A stretch of 48,934 bases of DNA from UBA3305 sp002373555 (GCA_946612455.1 CAMOER010000020.1:1-48934), one strand, 5' to 3'. Positions 1 to 8,764 are shown, counted from the first letter of the stretch. Numbers and translations: made by a program. Notes: generated by a model not told the origin, from the sequence alone.

Positions 1-420
1 ACCCCGATGGCCTTCTCCGAGGTGTACACCTCCCTGCAGAACGGCACCATCGACGGCCAGGAGAATCCTTACGAAGTTATCGTAGGCAACAAGTTCTACG
101 AAGTACAGAAGTATGTTGTCACCACGAACCATCTGCCGCATATCCTTGCGCTGATCACCGGTGCGGATATGTACAACAATCTGAATGATGATGAGAAGGC
201 AGTGCTGGATGCTGCAGTGCTCCGTGCGAAGGCCTATGCCCGTGAGCAGGCCGACTCCCGTGCGGCAGCCCGTATCGCGGCGATCGAGGCCGGCGGCTCC
301 ACCGTCCTTCCTCTGAATCCGGATCTGTTCGCGGAGATGCAGGAAGCTGCACAGCCTGAGTGGGATCAGATCAGATCCGCTGTCGGCGATGAGCTGTTCA
401 ATGCTTATACCCAGCAGTAA
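1..420 (+). CDS. TRAP transporter solute-binding protein, DctP family (3' end)
   Basis: Only the last ~139 codons are present; the reading frame is open to the first base, so the gene starts outside the window. The visible part begins with a PMAFSEVYTSLQNGTIDGQE stretch, the signature of the C-terminal lobe of DctP-type periplasmic or lipoprotein receptors, followed by the usual Ala/Glu-rich C-terminal helices. By family, it binds a carboxylate or related small acid outside the cell and hands it to a DctQ/DctM permease. No permease genes follow, so the permeases must lie upstream. A strong terminator 25 bases downstream ends the unit. Family call is firm; the substrate cannot be read from the sequence. 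Confidence 0.88.
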   Translation, partial: TPMAFSEVYTSLQNGTIDGQENPYEVIVGNKFYEVQKYVVTTNHLPHILALITGADMYNNLNDDEKAVLDAAVLRAKAYAREQADSRAAARIAAIEAGGSTVLPLNPDLFAEMQEAAQPEWDQIRSAVGDELFNAYTQQ

Positions 421-444
421 TCAGGCAGAACGCTGAAGTTATGA

Positions 445-473
445 AGCCCGGGGCATCCGCTCCGGGCTTTTTT
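445..473 (+). terminator. Rho-independent terminator of the TRAP gene
   Basis: AGCCCGG and CCGGGCT pair around a short GC-rich loop and run directly into seven T. It closes the transport unit ending at 420. Confidence 0.85.
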
Positions 474-483
474 GCAGGAAAAA

Positions 484-513
484 TTGTAAATTGCTCTGTA
501 AATGTGGTATGAT
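484..513 (+). promoter_or_regulatory. Probable sigma-A promoter for the membrane protein/AraC pair
   Basis: TTGTAA at 484-489, an 18-base spacer, and TATGAT at 508-513 preceded by TGG (extended -10). The leader between this promoter and the start at 636 carries half of the palindromic repeat family (526-572). Confidence 0.5.
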
Positions 514-525
514 AGGGGCAGTCTG

Positions 526-572
526 TTTGTCATCCTGTCGCGGTTTCCCGCGGAAGGATCCACCGCCTTCAG
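526..572 (+). repeat. Partial copy of the palindromic intergenic repeat
   Basis: TTTGTCATCCTG at its left end and GCGGAAGGATCCACCGCC at its right match the left arm of the repeat seen complete at 4877-4994 and 15355-15465. The right arm is not recognisable. It lies in the transcribed leader of the gene at 636. Confidence 0.6.
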
Positions 573-635
573 ACGGAGGCATCCCGGAACCGGACAGCGG
601 TCTGTTCCGGCGGAACGGGAGAAAGAAATCGGCAT

Positions 636-1166
636 ATGAATAACAAACGTCCCGAATACGGCTTAAGTGAAAAATATCTTGCAAGGCTCAGGAAAGATAC
701 CATCCTGAATCTTCTGATCATCTTCATGTTCTGGCTGGTCTTTAATGTGCTCTTTAAGGATCATCCCAGGTACGGCATCATCAAAGTACTCTTTGTATTT
801 CTTTTCATCGCGATCGCCGTCGTTGTGGTCATCCTGAATGCAAAACGTGTCAGAAGAGCGGAGACGATCGGCTTCACGCTCACAAAAGACGCACTCATTT
901 CCTGCGACGGAAAGAAGACGACTTACTATCCCTGGCATCATTTCGAGAAGGTCGTTGTGAACGAGAACCGGATCTCCATGCCTTTTCCGTATGAATTCCA
1001 TACGAAGGAGGGCATGTTCCTGGTGCACCGGCAGCTGGACCGCCCGGAAAAGGTGCTGATGGAGATCATTAAGCGCGCGAGACCGTATGCGCAGATCGAT
1101 GAGAAGATTCCGGAGGTCATCAAGGAGGATGACAACTGGGTCAAAGGACTGGGAAGAATGCTGTGA
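636..1166 (+). CDS. Small membrane protein, possible YcxB/PH-like domain
   Basis: A 176-residue protein with two close hydrophobic segments (about residues 25-40 and 50-68), then a soluble C-terminal part of alternating beta strands with an HFEKVVVNENRI segment. This two-helix-plus-PH-like layout resembles the YcxB family; the match is by architecture only. A GGGAG sits upstream of the ATG. Its stop overlaps the GTG start of the AraC-type gene by four bases (GTGA), so the two are translationally coupled and may act together. A protein of similar layout occurs at 41858-42577. Function unknown. Confidence 0.7.
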   Translation: MNNKRPEYGLSEKYLARLRKDTILNLLIIFMFWLVFNVLFKDHPRYGIIKVLFVFLFIAIAVVVVILNAKRVRRAETIGFTLTKDALISCDGKKTTYYPWHHFEKVVVNENRISMPFPYEFHTKEGMFLVHRQLDRPEKVLMEIIKRARPYAQIDEKIPEVIKEDDNWVKGLGRML

Positions 1167-3424
1167 ACATCCAAACTCTCAAAAACAGAATTTCCGCAAG
1201 ACTAAAGAAAGGGAGCCTGTACACGCAGACTCTTCTTCTGCTGTCCGTCATGTCCCTCGTGACCATCATCGCCATGTTTGCCTTCGTCAGCAACATCGTC
1301 GTTAGGAACCAGCGCGACAGGATCAATGCGATTTACAGCGATCAGCTGGAGCGCATCAGCGCCGATGCGGATATCCTCATGAGCGGGATCGAACAGTCTC
1401 TGTCGGAGGTGCTGCATGCCAACAGCACGGTCTCCCTGATGGTCAATCCCCGGCTCAAGAGCAGCAATATCGGCTACGAAGTCGTCTCGCTGCTGGCAAA
1501 TACGGCCGAACAGGATCCGCTGGTAAAGCGCGATTTCCTGTATCTCCCTTATACGGAGGAAGTCTACAGCTCCGTTGGCAACTATGTGAGCCTGGAAAAC
1601 AGCCCGAACAAGGAGGATATCGAAATCTATCTGTCCCTGCGGGAACAGGACAGAGGCACGGGTGCGGAAAGCGAGACCAGATTATTCTTCAACAACGGAG
1701 AGCTGTATCTGGCAAGTGACATGTGCGTTCCGAATTTCATCGGCGCCGTGATCTGCCAGATCGATACCGAAGCGTTTTACAGCCGGATCAACGGCAGCGG
1801 GGATGATCCGGCGGACTTTTTCATCCTTGACAATGACCGCAATATCCTGATGTCGGCCCCGGCATCGGTCGATACGATCCGGGCCGAGCTGGAAGCGAGC
1901 GGGGACGGGAAAATTCTTTCGGATGCAGGCGGCGGATTCATCTACACGCAGTCGCCGGAATACGGCCTGATCTGCGGCCTGGGAACAAATCCGCTGTTTG
2001 AACGCGTCAGCCCGCTGACGCTGCTCTTCACACTGCTTCCGTTTATCATCGCGTACGGCGTATTTTCCCTGCTGTACTCCAGATATGTCAGCAAAAAAGT
2101 CTATGCGCCGATCAACCGTCTGCTGCATATCACCGGACTGCACGACAGAGACGAGGCGGCAGACAGGAACCGGAGCGAGCTCGAGATCCTGGAGGAGACG
2201 ATCGAGAACGCGATGGGAGAGAGCTCCAGACAGCGGGAGCTTCTGGAAAATATTTCCTCCGATGTTACCGAACAGCTTTTCCGCGGGATCCTGATGATGT
2301 CGGATACGGATATGGATCATATCCGCGCCACCATGGAAGGCATCGGACTGACGGAATATCTTACCGGAAAATATCAGGCAATGGCAGTGCGGATCCAGCC
2401 GGAGACCGGCCGGAACCTGAGCGTTGTCGAAGAAGGCCTGTATCAGAAGAGCCTGCTGGCGATCCTCGGAGAACAGCGGGCGGAGAACGGACTGATCGTT
2501 CCTCTTTATATGGACAGCGAGACGCTTGCGGTGCTTCTCTGCTTTACGGATGATGTTTCCGTGCTGCGGCTGAAGCGGGAACAGGGAGAGCTGGCCGACA
2601 ATATCATGCGCGGCGTCAGCGGACTGCCGTATTCGGTGAGCATCGGCAGAGGAAAGATCTACAACGAGATCACCGCGCTGCGCTTCTCCTACAGGGAAGC
2701 GGCCGAAGAGCTGCTTGTGCCGGAGCATGAGATCGACAATGCGGAGATCCTGCACGAAAATGGATTTGACCGCCGGTATTACAGACGCCGGGCGGAGGAA
2801 TTTGCGGATATTGCAGAGAAGGCCGGCGCGGAGGAAGCCTCCGCCGCAGCGGGCAGCATTGCCGCCGAGCTTTCAGAAAGCACGAATGAGAAGCTCCGGG
2901 AATATCTGGAAGAAACGCTGGACGTGCTCGTCGAACGGATGATCAAGGCGCATATTTCGCAGGAGGATATACAGAAACTGAAGGCCGCGGCCCGTATGGA
3001 AACGATCTGCACGCTGGCCGATGGCAATGAAGTACGGGCAAAAATCGGAGAACTGCTTTCCGAGATCGGCCGCGCGCTGCGGCAGAACAGCGGAAAGAGC
3101 CGATACAGATATGTCGATTATGCAAAGGAGTATATCGCAGCGCATTATTCGGACGGAAATCTGTCCCTGGATGAAGTCAGCAAGGCGGTCGGTATTTCCG
3201 CACCGTACCTGAGCGGCATCTTCTCCGAAGTCAACAAAGGCGGTTTCCTGGCTTACTTAAGCAGCTACCGCGTGGAACAGGCGAAACAATATCTGACGGA
3301 AACGAACGAGACGGTCGCCGAGATCGGGAAGATGTGCGGCTTCAATTCTGCACAGAGTTTCAGCCGCGTGTTCCGGAAGCAGACCGGCGTGTCGCCGGGC
3401 CAGTACCGGGAGAAAATGAAATAA
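1163..3424 (+). CDS. Membrane-anchored AraC-family transcriptional regulator
   Basis: A 753-residue protein. A transmembrane helix at about residues 22-45 is followed by a ~240-residue extracytoplasmic sensing region, a second helix at about 283-305 and a HAMP-like stretch (YAPINRLL). A cytoplasmic middle region leads to a C-terminal AraC/XylS DNA-binding domain (about 650-753) with two helix-turn-helix motifs, the second containing VAEIGKMCGFNSAQSFSRVFR. The layout is that of the YesN-like one-piece sensors that read extracellular ligands, often sugars, and activate nearby uptake genes. The start is GTG, overlapping the upstream stop. Its target is not evident: the next gene converges on it, and the TRAP gene at the window edge is one possibility. 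Confidence 0.88.
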   Translation: MNIQTLKNRISARLKKGSLYTQTLLLLSVMSLVTIIAMFAFVSNIVVRNQRDRINAIYSDQLERISADADILMSGIEQSLSEVLHANSTVSLMVNPRLKSSNIGYEVVSLLANTAEQDPLVKRDFLYLPYTEEVYSSVGNYVSLENSPNKEDIEIYLSLREQDRGTGAESETRLFFNNGELYLASDMCVPNFIGAVICQIDTEAFYSRINGSGDDPADFFILDNDRNILMSAPASVDTIRAELEASGDGKILSDAGGGFIYTQSPEYGLICGLGTNPLFERVSPLTLLFTLLPFIIAYGVFSLLYSRYVSKKVYAPINRLLHITGLHDRDEAADRNRSELEILEETIENAMGESSRQRELLENISSDVTEQLFRGILMMSDTDMDHIRATMEGIGLTEYLTGKYQAMAVRIQPETGRNLSVVEEGLYQKSLLAILGEQRAENGLIVPLYMDSETLAVLLCFTDDVSVLRLKREQGELADNIMRGVSGLPYSVSIGRGKIYNEITALRFSYREAAEELLVPEHEIDNAEILHENGFDRRYYRRRAEEFADIAEKAGAEEASAAAGSIAAELSESTNEKLREYLEETLDVLVERMIKAHISQEDIQKLKAAARMETICTLADGNEVRAKIGELLSEIGRALRQNSGKSRYRYVDYAKEYIAAHYSDGNLSLDEVSKAVGISAPYLSGIFSEVNKGGFLAYLSSYRVEQAKQYLTETNETVAEIGKMCGFNSAQSFSRVFRKQTGVSPGQYREKMK

Positions 3425-3446
3425 CCCATGGGGACAGGCAAAAAAG

Positions 3447-3477
3447 AAGCCCGCGGGAACTCTTTCCCGCGGGCTTT
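3447..3477. terminator. Bidirectional terminator between the AraC-type gene and hpf
   Basis: A 13-bp GC-rich stem (AAGCCCGCGGGAA with its complement, loop CTC), with A-rich sequence on the left and T residues on the right. It lies between converging genes and can serve both. Confidence 0.8.
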
Positions 3478-3486
3478 CCAGACGCG

Positions 3487-4008
3487 TCAGCCTTCCGGTT
3501 CGATCAGACCGTAGGCACCGTCCTTTCTCTTATAAACTACACAGACCTGCTCGGTCATGGAATCTCTGAACACATAGAAGCTGTGTCCGAGAAGCTCCAT
3601 CTGCAGGCAGGCTTCTTCAGGATCCATGGGCTTCAGAGCGAAATGTTTGGTCCTTACGATGCGGATCGCATCCTCGTCTTCCACATCTTCTTCCGTATAT
3701 GTAGGGGTAAAGCCGCTCTGATAGCGGTCGATCAGTTTGCTCTTATGTCTGCGCAGCTGCTTGACGATGCTCTCCTGAACGAGATCGATGGAGGCGTACA
3801 TATCGCTGCTGGATTCTTCCGCACGGATCACGGTTCCCTTGATCGGGATGGTGACTTCCACTTTCTGGAGCTCTCTTTCGGTACTGAGTGTTACCTGGAC
3901 CTCCGGATCTCCCTTGAAATATTTATCGAGCTTCGCTAACTTATGCTCGACCTGATTCTGAAGATTATCTGTGAGCTGGATGTTCTTTCCGGAAATTCTG
4001 AAACGCAT
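3487..4008 (-). CDS. hpf: Ribosome hibernation promoting factor, long form
   Basis: A 173-residue protein with an N-terminal S30AE/YfiA domain (about 1-100, beginning MRFRISGKNIQLTDNLQ) that binds the 30S decoding centre, a variable linker (about 100-115) and a C-terminal dimerisation domain (about 116-170, with RTKHFALKPMDPEEACLQME and LLGHSFYVFRD). By family, the long form pairs 70S ribosomes into inactive 100S dimers in stationary phase. Length and order of domains are typical of Firmicutes. An AGGAGAC precedes the ATG. The AT-rich stretch 4040-4140 upstream probably holds its promoter, but no convincing -35/-10 pair was found. Confidence 0.95.
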   Translation of the reverse strand: MRFRISGKNIQLTDNLQNQVEHKLAKLDKYFKGDPEVQVTLSTERELQKVEVTIPIKGTVIRAEESSSDMYASIDLVQESIVKQLRRHKSKLIDRYQSGFTPTYTEEDVEDEDAIRIVRTKHFALKPMDPEEACLQMELLGHSFYVFRDSMTEQVCVVYKRKDGAYGLIEPEG

Positions 4009-4187
4009 TTACTGAGTCTCCTTTCAATTGATCTACCCTCCGGAAACCGGAGGATGAAACAAAACACAAAATACAGAAAAATAAAGAATTAACAAACTAT
4101 ATTCTGTATAAAACTGTTTTTCGTGTTTTGTTATGATTCAATTTTAGCATATATTCCGGAAAATACAAGTAGGAAAATAATAAAGAA

Positions 4188-4230
4188 AGAGACCGGGACG
4201 CAATCGGGGGAGCTGCGTACCCGGTCTTAT
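4188..4230 (-). terminator. Terminator of bioY
   Basis: AGACCGGGACGCA (4190-4202) pairs with TGCGTACCCGGTCT (4214-4227). Read on the minus strand the stem is followed by a T-rich run. It begins only a few bases after the bioY stop. Confidence 0.75.
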
Positions 4231-4236
4231 TCTATC

Positions 4237-4782
4237 TTACATTACCTCAGCCGCCTTCAGCCGTTTCACCAGCATCGGCGCAGCGATAAGAGCGATCGCG
4301 ATTTTTGCGAGGTCTCCGGGGATGAACGGGATCACGCCGGCAGCCAGCGCCGCATGGAAATCCAGTCCGGCCTGGTAGGCGAGCCACGCCGTTCCGAAGA
4401 GATAGCAGGCTGCAGTGCCGAGCAGCATGCCGATCAGATCGGTGACGCGGCCTTTTCCGTGTTCAAAAGCATAGCCGCAGATCAGCGCGATGAAAATGTA
4501 TCCGACCAGGTAGCCGCCGGTAGGTCCGAGCAGCTTCCCGGCGCCGGCCGTAAAACCTGCGAATACCGGAACGCCCACAAAGCCGATCAGCAGATACAGC
4601 AGGAGACTGATCGTTCCCCGCTTCATGCCCAGGATATAGCAGGAAAAATAGATCGCCAGGTTGACGAGGCTGATCGGGACCGGGCTGACCGGGATCTGAA
4701 TGGACAGCGGGCCCATGATGCAGATGATCGCCGCCATGAGGGCCGTAAGGACCATGGATTTTGTTTTTTCTGAGGCGCTCAA
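4237..4782 (-). CDS. bioY: Biotin transporter BioY (ECF S-component)
   Basis: A 181-residue integral membrane protein with about six hydrophobic segments. BioY hallmarks are visible: IQIPVSPVPISLVNLAIY near residue 30, GxxGxPVFAGFTAGAGKLLGPTGGYLVGY in the middle, and IPGDLAKI near the C-terminus. It captures biotin at the membrane and works alone or with the shared ECF energising module (EcfA/EcfA'/EcfT), which is not in this window. It is encoded after bioB on the same strand, separated by about 195 bases containing a palindromic repeat, so the two may be transcribed together or apart. No BirA-like site was recognised directly upstream of bioY. Confidence 0.95.
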   Translation of the reverse strand: MSASEKTKSMVLTALMAAIICIMGPLSIQIPVSPVPISLVNLAIYFSCYILGMKRGTISLLLYLLIGFVGVPVFAGFTAGAGKLLGPTGGYLVGYIFIALICGYAFEHGKGRVTDLIGMLLGTAACYLFGTAWLAYQAGLDFHAALAAGVIPFIPGDLAKIAIALIAAPMLVKRLKAAEVM

Positions 4783-4876
4783 TTTATACTCTCTTCCTTT
4801 CGTGTCGGTTGTTTTTCCTGTCTGTTATTTTTTATAGTTGCTGTTCTTTCAATACAGCCGTTTGTGAAATTGATCC

Positions 4877-4994
4877 TGTCATTCTGAGGGGCAGTTCACT
4901 GCCCGAAGAACCCACCGCCTTTCACGCTCGGTTTTAGTAAAACCGCTTGTTTCAGGGCGAGGATCCTTCGTCATTTTCATTCCTCAGGATGACA
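4877..4994. repeat. Palindromic repeat with inverted ends, overlapping the bioB 3' end
   Basis: The left end TGTCATTCTGAGG and right end CCTCAGGATGACA are inverted copies; the centre has a GGTTTT-AGT-AAAACC hairpin. The element is about 118 bp. It matches the copies at 15355-15465 and 15492-15549 and halves at 526 and 18907. The last residues of BioB (DCHPEE) and its stop are encoded by its right arm. Confidence 0.8.
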
Positions 4995-5963
4995 ATCCGC
5001 CGGAACCGGCTTCAGTTCATATCCCATGGCAGTCAGCATTGCACGGTCCTGCGCCGTATTGTTTCCGACCGTCGTCAGCATATCGCCGGTCAGCGTCGCA
5101 TTCGCGCCGGAGCGGAAGAGCACCGCGCCGCCGTCATCGAAATAGCTTCGGCCGGCAGCGATCCGGATGTCCGCCGTCGGATTGATATACCGGAACAGCG
5201 CGACGATGCGGGTGATCTCGGCAGGCGCGAGCTTTTTCCGGTCTCCGAGCGGTGTTCCCTTGACGGGAATGAGGAAGTTGAGGGGGATGGATTCCACGTC
5301 CAGTTCAGTCAGCGTCAGTGCCATGCTGATCCGGTCTTCCCATGTTTCGCCCATGCCGAGAATGCCGCCGCAGCAGATGGTCATGCCCGCCGCACGGGCA
5401 CGGCGTACCTCCTCCAGCTTATCGGCGAAGGTATGTGTCGTGCAGATCTCCGGGAAGAACCGCTCGGATGTTTCGATATTTGCATGATACATGGTCACGC
5501 CGGCATCAGCCAGACGCTTCAGATCTTTTTCCTCCATCAGTCCGTGGGAAGCGCAGAGGATCATGTCGGGACATTCCTCATGCATTCTGCGGTAGCTTTC
5601 GACGGCGATTTCCAGATCCGCGCCGGCAAGCGTCTTTCCGGCGGTGACGATGGAATAGCGGTCAACGCCTTTGGCGTAAATATTGCGGCAGTCTTCCGTG
5701 AACCGTTCCACCGGCAGAAAACCGTATACTTCGCAGTTTGTATGGTTGTGCGCGGACTGGGCGCAGAACCGGCAGTCTTCGCTGCAGCGGCCGCCGCGGC
5801 CGTTGATGATGCTGCAGAGATCCGCGCGGTCGCCGCAGAGCTCCTTCCGGATGAGATCCGCGCCGGCAGATAATTCGGCAAGATCACAGGTAATAAATAT
5901 GGAAAGATCATCGTCGGCTGTCAGCCGATAGCCGTCAATGATCCGGTGTGCAAGTGCAAGCAT
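4977..5963 (-). CDS. bioB: Biotin synthase
   Basis: A 328-residue radical SAM enzyme that inserts sulfur into dethiobiotin, the last step of biotin synthesis. The cluster-binding CxxxCxxC reads CSEDCRFCAQS near residue 65. ASHGLMEE, YHANIETSERFFPEICTTHTF, GGILGMGETWEDR and LNFLIPVKGTPL are the conserved BioB blocks that follow. The start is placed at the ATG at 5963 because GGGAGG lies six bases upstream; an in-frame TTG at 6053 would fall inside the operator. The C-terminus (DCHPEE) comes from an intergenic repeat. No bioA, bioD, bioF or bioW is nearby, so the rest of the pathway is elsewhere or dethiobiotin is scavenged. Confidence 0.96.
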   Translation of the reverse strand: MLALAHRIIDGYRLTADDDLSIFITCDLAELSAGADLIRKELCGDRADLCSIINGRGGRCSEDCRFCAQSAHNHTNCEVYGFLPVERFTEDCRNIYAKGVDRYSIVTAGKTLAGADLEIAVESYRRMHEECPDMILCASHGLMEEKDLKRLADAGVTMYHANIETSERFFPEICTTHTFADKLEEVRRARAAGMTICCGGILGMGETWEDRISMALTLTELDVESIPLNFLIPVKGTPLGDRKKLAPAEITRIVALFRYINPTADIRIAAGRSYFDDGGAVLFRSGANATLTGDMLTTVGNNTAQDRAMLTAMGYELKPVPADCHPEE

Positions 5964-6001
5964 AAAAACCTCCCGGGGCAGAAGTCCGCTTCTCCTGTCC
6001 A

Positions 6002-6033
6002 ATGTCAACTGATCAACAGAAAGCAGTTTACAA
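6002..6033. promoter_or_regulatory. BirA-type operator 1 upstream of bioB
   Basis: ATGTCAACT (6002-6010), a 14-base spacer, and AGTTTACAA (6025-6033). This matches the known BirA box layout, two inverted TTGTnAAC-like arms around a 14-16 base spacer. It lies 40-70 bases upstream of the bioB start and covers the -10. Confidence 0.8.
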
Positions 6034-6053
6034 TAACAACACTGGATTGTCAA
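6025..6053 (-). promoter_or_regulatory. bioB promoter, overlapped by BirA sites
   Basis: On the minus strand TTGACA (6053-6048), a 17-base spacer and TAAACT (6030-6025). The -35 lies in a half-site of one BirA-type operator and the -10 in a half-site of the other, so repressor binding would block it. Confidence 0.65.
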
Positions 6054-6078
6054 CTAAAACAAAGATACAGGTTTACGT
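6047..6078. promoter_or_regulatory. BirA-type operator 2 upstream of bioB
   Basis: TTGTCAACT (6047-6055), a 14-base spacer, and GGTTTACGT (6070-6078). It has the same geometry as operator 1 and covers the bioB -35. The right arm is one or two bases off consensus. Confidence 0.65.
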
Positions 6079-6117
6079 TAAGAACAGGGAGCCGGCCCCG
6101 TCCCGGCACATTCGCGG

Positions 6118-6146
6118 TTGCAAACCATTTGCGATGATGCTATAAT
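6118..6146 (+). promoter_or_regulatory. secA promoter
   Basis: TTGCAA at 6118-6123, an exact 17-base spacer, and TATAAT at 6141-6146, about 50 bases before the secA start. Confidence 0.75.
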
Positions 6147-6196
6147 TTTACAGCGTATATGCAAAAATAGGACAGGAAGGAATGTGAGTTAATCCT

Positions 6197-8764
6197 ATGG
6201 ATCTTGTCAAGCTGTTATTCGGAACCAAGAGCTCCCGCATCTGCAAGAGCATGGAGCCTACCATTAAGAAAATCGAAAGCCTCAGAGACGGTCTGATGCA
6301 GAAGACTGACGATGAGTTAAGAGACCTCACAAAACAGTACAAACAGCGCGTGGCGGAAGGAGAATCGCTGGACGATCTGCTCCCCGAAGCATTCGCGCTC
6401 GTAAGAGAAGGTGCCAGACGTGTGCTCCATATGGAGCATTATCCTGTGCAGCTGATGGGCGGCATCGTCCTTCACCAGGGCCGCATCGCCGAGATGAAGA
6501 CCGGTGAAGGTAAGACGCTTGTCGCCACGCTCCCCGCGTATCTGAACGCGCTGGAAGGCAAAGGCGTGCACATCGTTACCGTCAATGATTACCTGGCCGG
6601 CCGTGATGCGGAGTGGATGGGCGCCATCCACCGTTTCCTCGGACTGACCGTCGGCGTCGTGCTGAACTCCATGACCGCGGACGAGCGCCGGGAAGCCTAC
6701 AACTGCGACATTACCTATGTAACCAATAATGAACTCGGATTCGATTACCTCCGTGACAACATGGTCATTTACAAGGAGCAGCTCGTCCTGCGCGATCTCC
6801 ATTATGCCATCGTCGACGAGGTCGACTCCGTTCTCATCGATGAAGCCAGGACCCCGCTGATCATTTCCGGTCAGAGCGGAAAGTCCACGAAGCTCTACGA
6901 AGTCTGTGATTATCTTGCAAAGCGCATGCAGCGCGGTGAAGCCACCGAGCTGACCAAGATGGATGCGATGATGAAGGTCGAGGTCGAGGAGACCGGCGAC
7001 TTCGTCGTCAATGAGAAGGACAAGCAGCTGAACCTGACCGCGGAAGGCGTCCGCAAGGTCGAGGAATTCTTCAAGATCGACAACCTGGCCGATCCGGAGA
7101 ACCTGGAGATCCAGCACAATATCATCCTTGCGCTGCGCGCGAACAACCTGATGTTCCGTGACAAGGACTATGTCGTCAAGGACGATGAAGTCCTGATCGT
7201 TGACGAATTTACCGGCCGTATCATGCCCGGCAGAAGATACTCCGACGGTCTGCACCAGGCGATCGAAGCCAAGGAGCATGTCAAAGTCAAGCGCGAGAGC
7301 AAGACCCTCGCCACCATCACCTTCCAGAACTTCTTCAATAAATTCGAGAAGAAGGCCGGCATGACCGGTACCGCCATGACGGAAGAAAAGGAATTCCGGG
7401 ATATCTACGGCATGGACGTCGTGGAGATCCCGACGAATGTTCCTGTCATCCGTAAGGATCTGGAGGACGCGGTATACAAGACCAGAAAAGGCAAACTGAA
7501 CGCGATCTGCAATGAGATCGAAGCAGCGCATGCGAAGGGACAGCCTGTCCTGGTCGGCACGATTACCATCGAAGCATCCGAAGAGCTTTCCGCCATGCTG
7601 AAGCGCCGCGGTATCCCGCATAACGTGCTGAATGCGAAGTTCCATGAAATGGAAGCCGCGATCATCGCGGACGCCGGCCTGCACGGCGCCGTCACCATCG
7701 CCACCAACATGGCCGGCCGTGGTACGGATATCAAGCTGGATGAGGAAGCCAGGAAAGCCGGCGGCCTGAAGGTCATCGGCACCGAGCGTCATGAAGCCAG
7801 ACGTATCGACAACCAGCTGCGCGGACGTTCCGGCCGTCAGGGAGATCCGGGTGAATCCCGTTTCTTCATCTCCCTCGAAGACGATCTGATGCGTCTGTTC
7901 GGCGGCGAGCGCGTGCAGAACATGTTCAATTCGCTCAATGTCCCGGAGGATGAGCAGATCGAGCACCGCATGCTTTCCGACGCGATCGAGCGCGCCCAGA
8001 AGAAGATCGAGGGCAACAACTTCGGCATCCGTAAAAATGTTCTGGAATATGACCAGGTCATGAACGAGCAGAGAGAGATCATCTACGGCGAGCGCCGCAG
8101 AGTCCTGAACGGCGAGAACATGCGCGATGTCATCATCAAGTTCATCAACGATGTCGCCGAAAGCATCGTGGATATCAGCATCCCCGAAGACAAGTCCGCG
8201 GACGAGTGGGATCTGACCGAATACAACCAGCTCGTGCAGCCCATCTTCCCGATGCCGCTGCTTGCGCTGACCGAGGATCAGAAGAAGCATTTCCGCAAGG
8301 ACGATATGAAGCAGCTCTTAAAGGAGCAGGCAGTCCGGCTGTATGAGCGCAAGGAAGCCGAATTCCCGGATCCCGAGCAGATCCGTGAGATCGAGCGCGT
8401 GATCCTGCTGCGTGTCATCGACCAGAAGTGGATGGCGCACATCGACGATATGGACCAGCTGCGCGAGGGCATCGGCCTGCAGGCGTACGGCCAGAGAGAT
8501 CCGCTTGTGGAATACAAGATGATCGGCTACGAGATGTTCGACGAGATGACCAGCGCCATGAAGGAAGATACGGTCAAGCTCCTGATGCACATCCGCGTCG
8601 AGCAGAAGGTGGAGCGTGAGGAAGTAGCCAAGGCGACCGGCACGAACAAGGACGATACCGCGGTCCGTCAGCCGAAGCGCCGTGAGAACAAAAAGATTTA
8701 TCCGAACGATCCCTGCCCCTGCGGATCCGGAAAGAAGTACAAGAACTGCCACGGAAGGAAGTAA
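6197..8764 (+). CDS. secA: Preprotein translocase ATPase SecA
   Basis: An 855-residue motor that drives secretory proteins through SecYEG. Visible in order: Walker A GEGKT in EMKTGEGKTLVATLPAY (about residue 98), the DEVDSVLIDEARTPLIISG helicase block (about 206), the preprotein cross-linking region, GMTGTA (about 392), TNMAGRGTDI (about 502), QLRGRSGRQGDPG (about 543), and a C-terminal zinc-binding SEC-C motif CPCGSGKKYKNCHG. Length is normal. It has its own promoter at 6118 and prfB follows after 27 bases, the usual order in Lachnospiraceae. Confidence 0.98.
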   Translation: MDLVKLLFGTKSSRICKSMEPTIKKIESLRDGLMQKTDDELRDLTKQYKQRVAEGESLDDLLPEAFALVREGARRVLHMEHYPVQLMGGIVLHQGRIAEMKTGEGKTLVATLPAYLNALEGKGVHIVTVNDYLAGRDAEWMGAIHRFLGLTVGVVLNSMTADERREAYNCDITYVTNNELGFDYLRDNMVIYKEQLVLRDLHYAIVDEVDSVLIDEARTPLIISGQSGKSTKLYEVCDYLAKRMQRGEATELTKMDAMMKVEVEETGDFVVNEKDKQLNLTAEGVRKVEEFFKIDNLADPENLEIQHNIILALRANNLMFRDKDYVVKDDEVLIVDEFTGRIMPGRRYSDGLHQAIEAKEHVKVKRESKTLATITFQNFFNKFEKKAGMTGTAMTEEKEFRDIYGMDVVEIPTNVPVIRKDLEDAVYKTRKGKLNAICNEIEAAHAKGQPVLVGTITIEASEELSAMLKRRGIPHNVLNAKFHEMEAAIIADAGLHGAVTIATNMAGRGTDIKLDEEARKAGGLKVIGTERHEARRIDNQLRGRSGRQGDPGESRFFISLEDDLMRLFGGERVQNMFNSLNVPEDEQIEHRMLSDAIERAQKKIEGNNFGIRKNVLEYDQVMNEQREIIYGERRRVLNGENMRDVIIKFINDVAESIVDISIPEDKSADEWDLTEYNQLVQPIFPMPLLALTEDQKKHFRKDDMKQLLKEQAVRLYERKEAEFPDPEQIREIERVILLRVIDQKWMAHIDDMDQLREGIGLQAYGQRDPLVEYKMIGYEMFDEMTSAMKEDTVKLLMHIRVEQKVEREEVAKATGTNKDDTAVRQPKRRENKKIYPNDPCPCGSGKKYKNCHGRK

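Noticed and set aside
1682..2755. Long minus-strand open frame across the AraC-type regulator
   Set aside because: A shadow of the real gene, without a ribosome-binding site or recognisable domains.
4783..4876. BirA operator upstream of bioY
   Set aside because: No pair of TTGTnAAC-like arms with the proper spacing was found; only the bioB upstream region has them.
6317..8290. Long minus-strand open frame across secA
   Set aside because: It is the antisense shadow of a highly conserved GC-rich gene and resembles no protein family.
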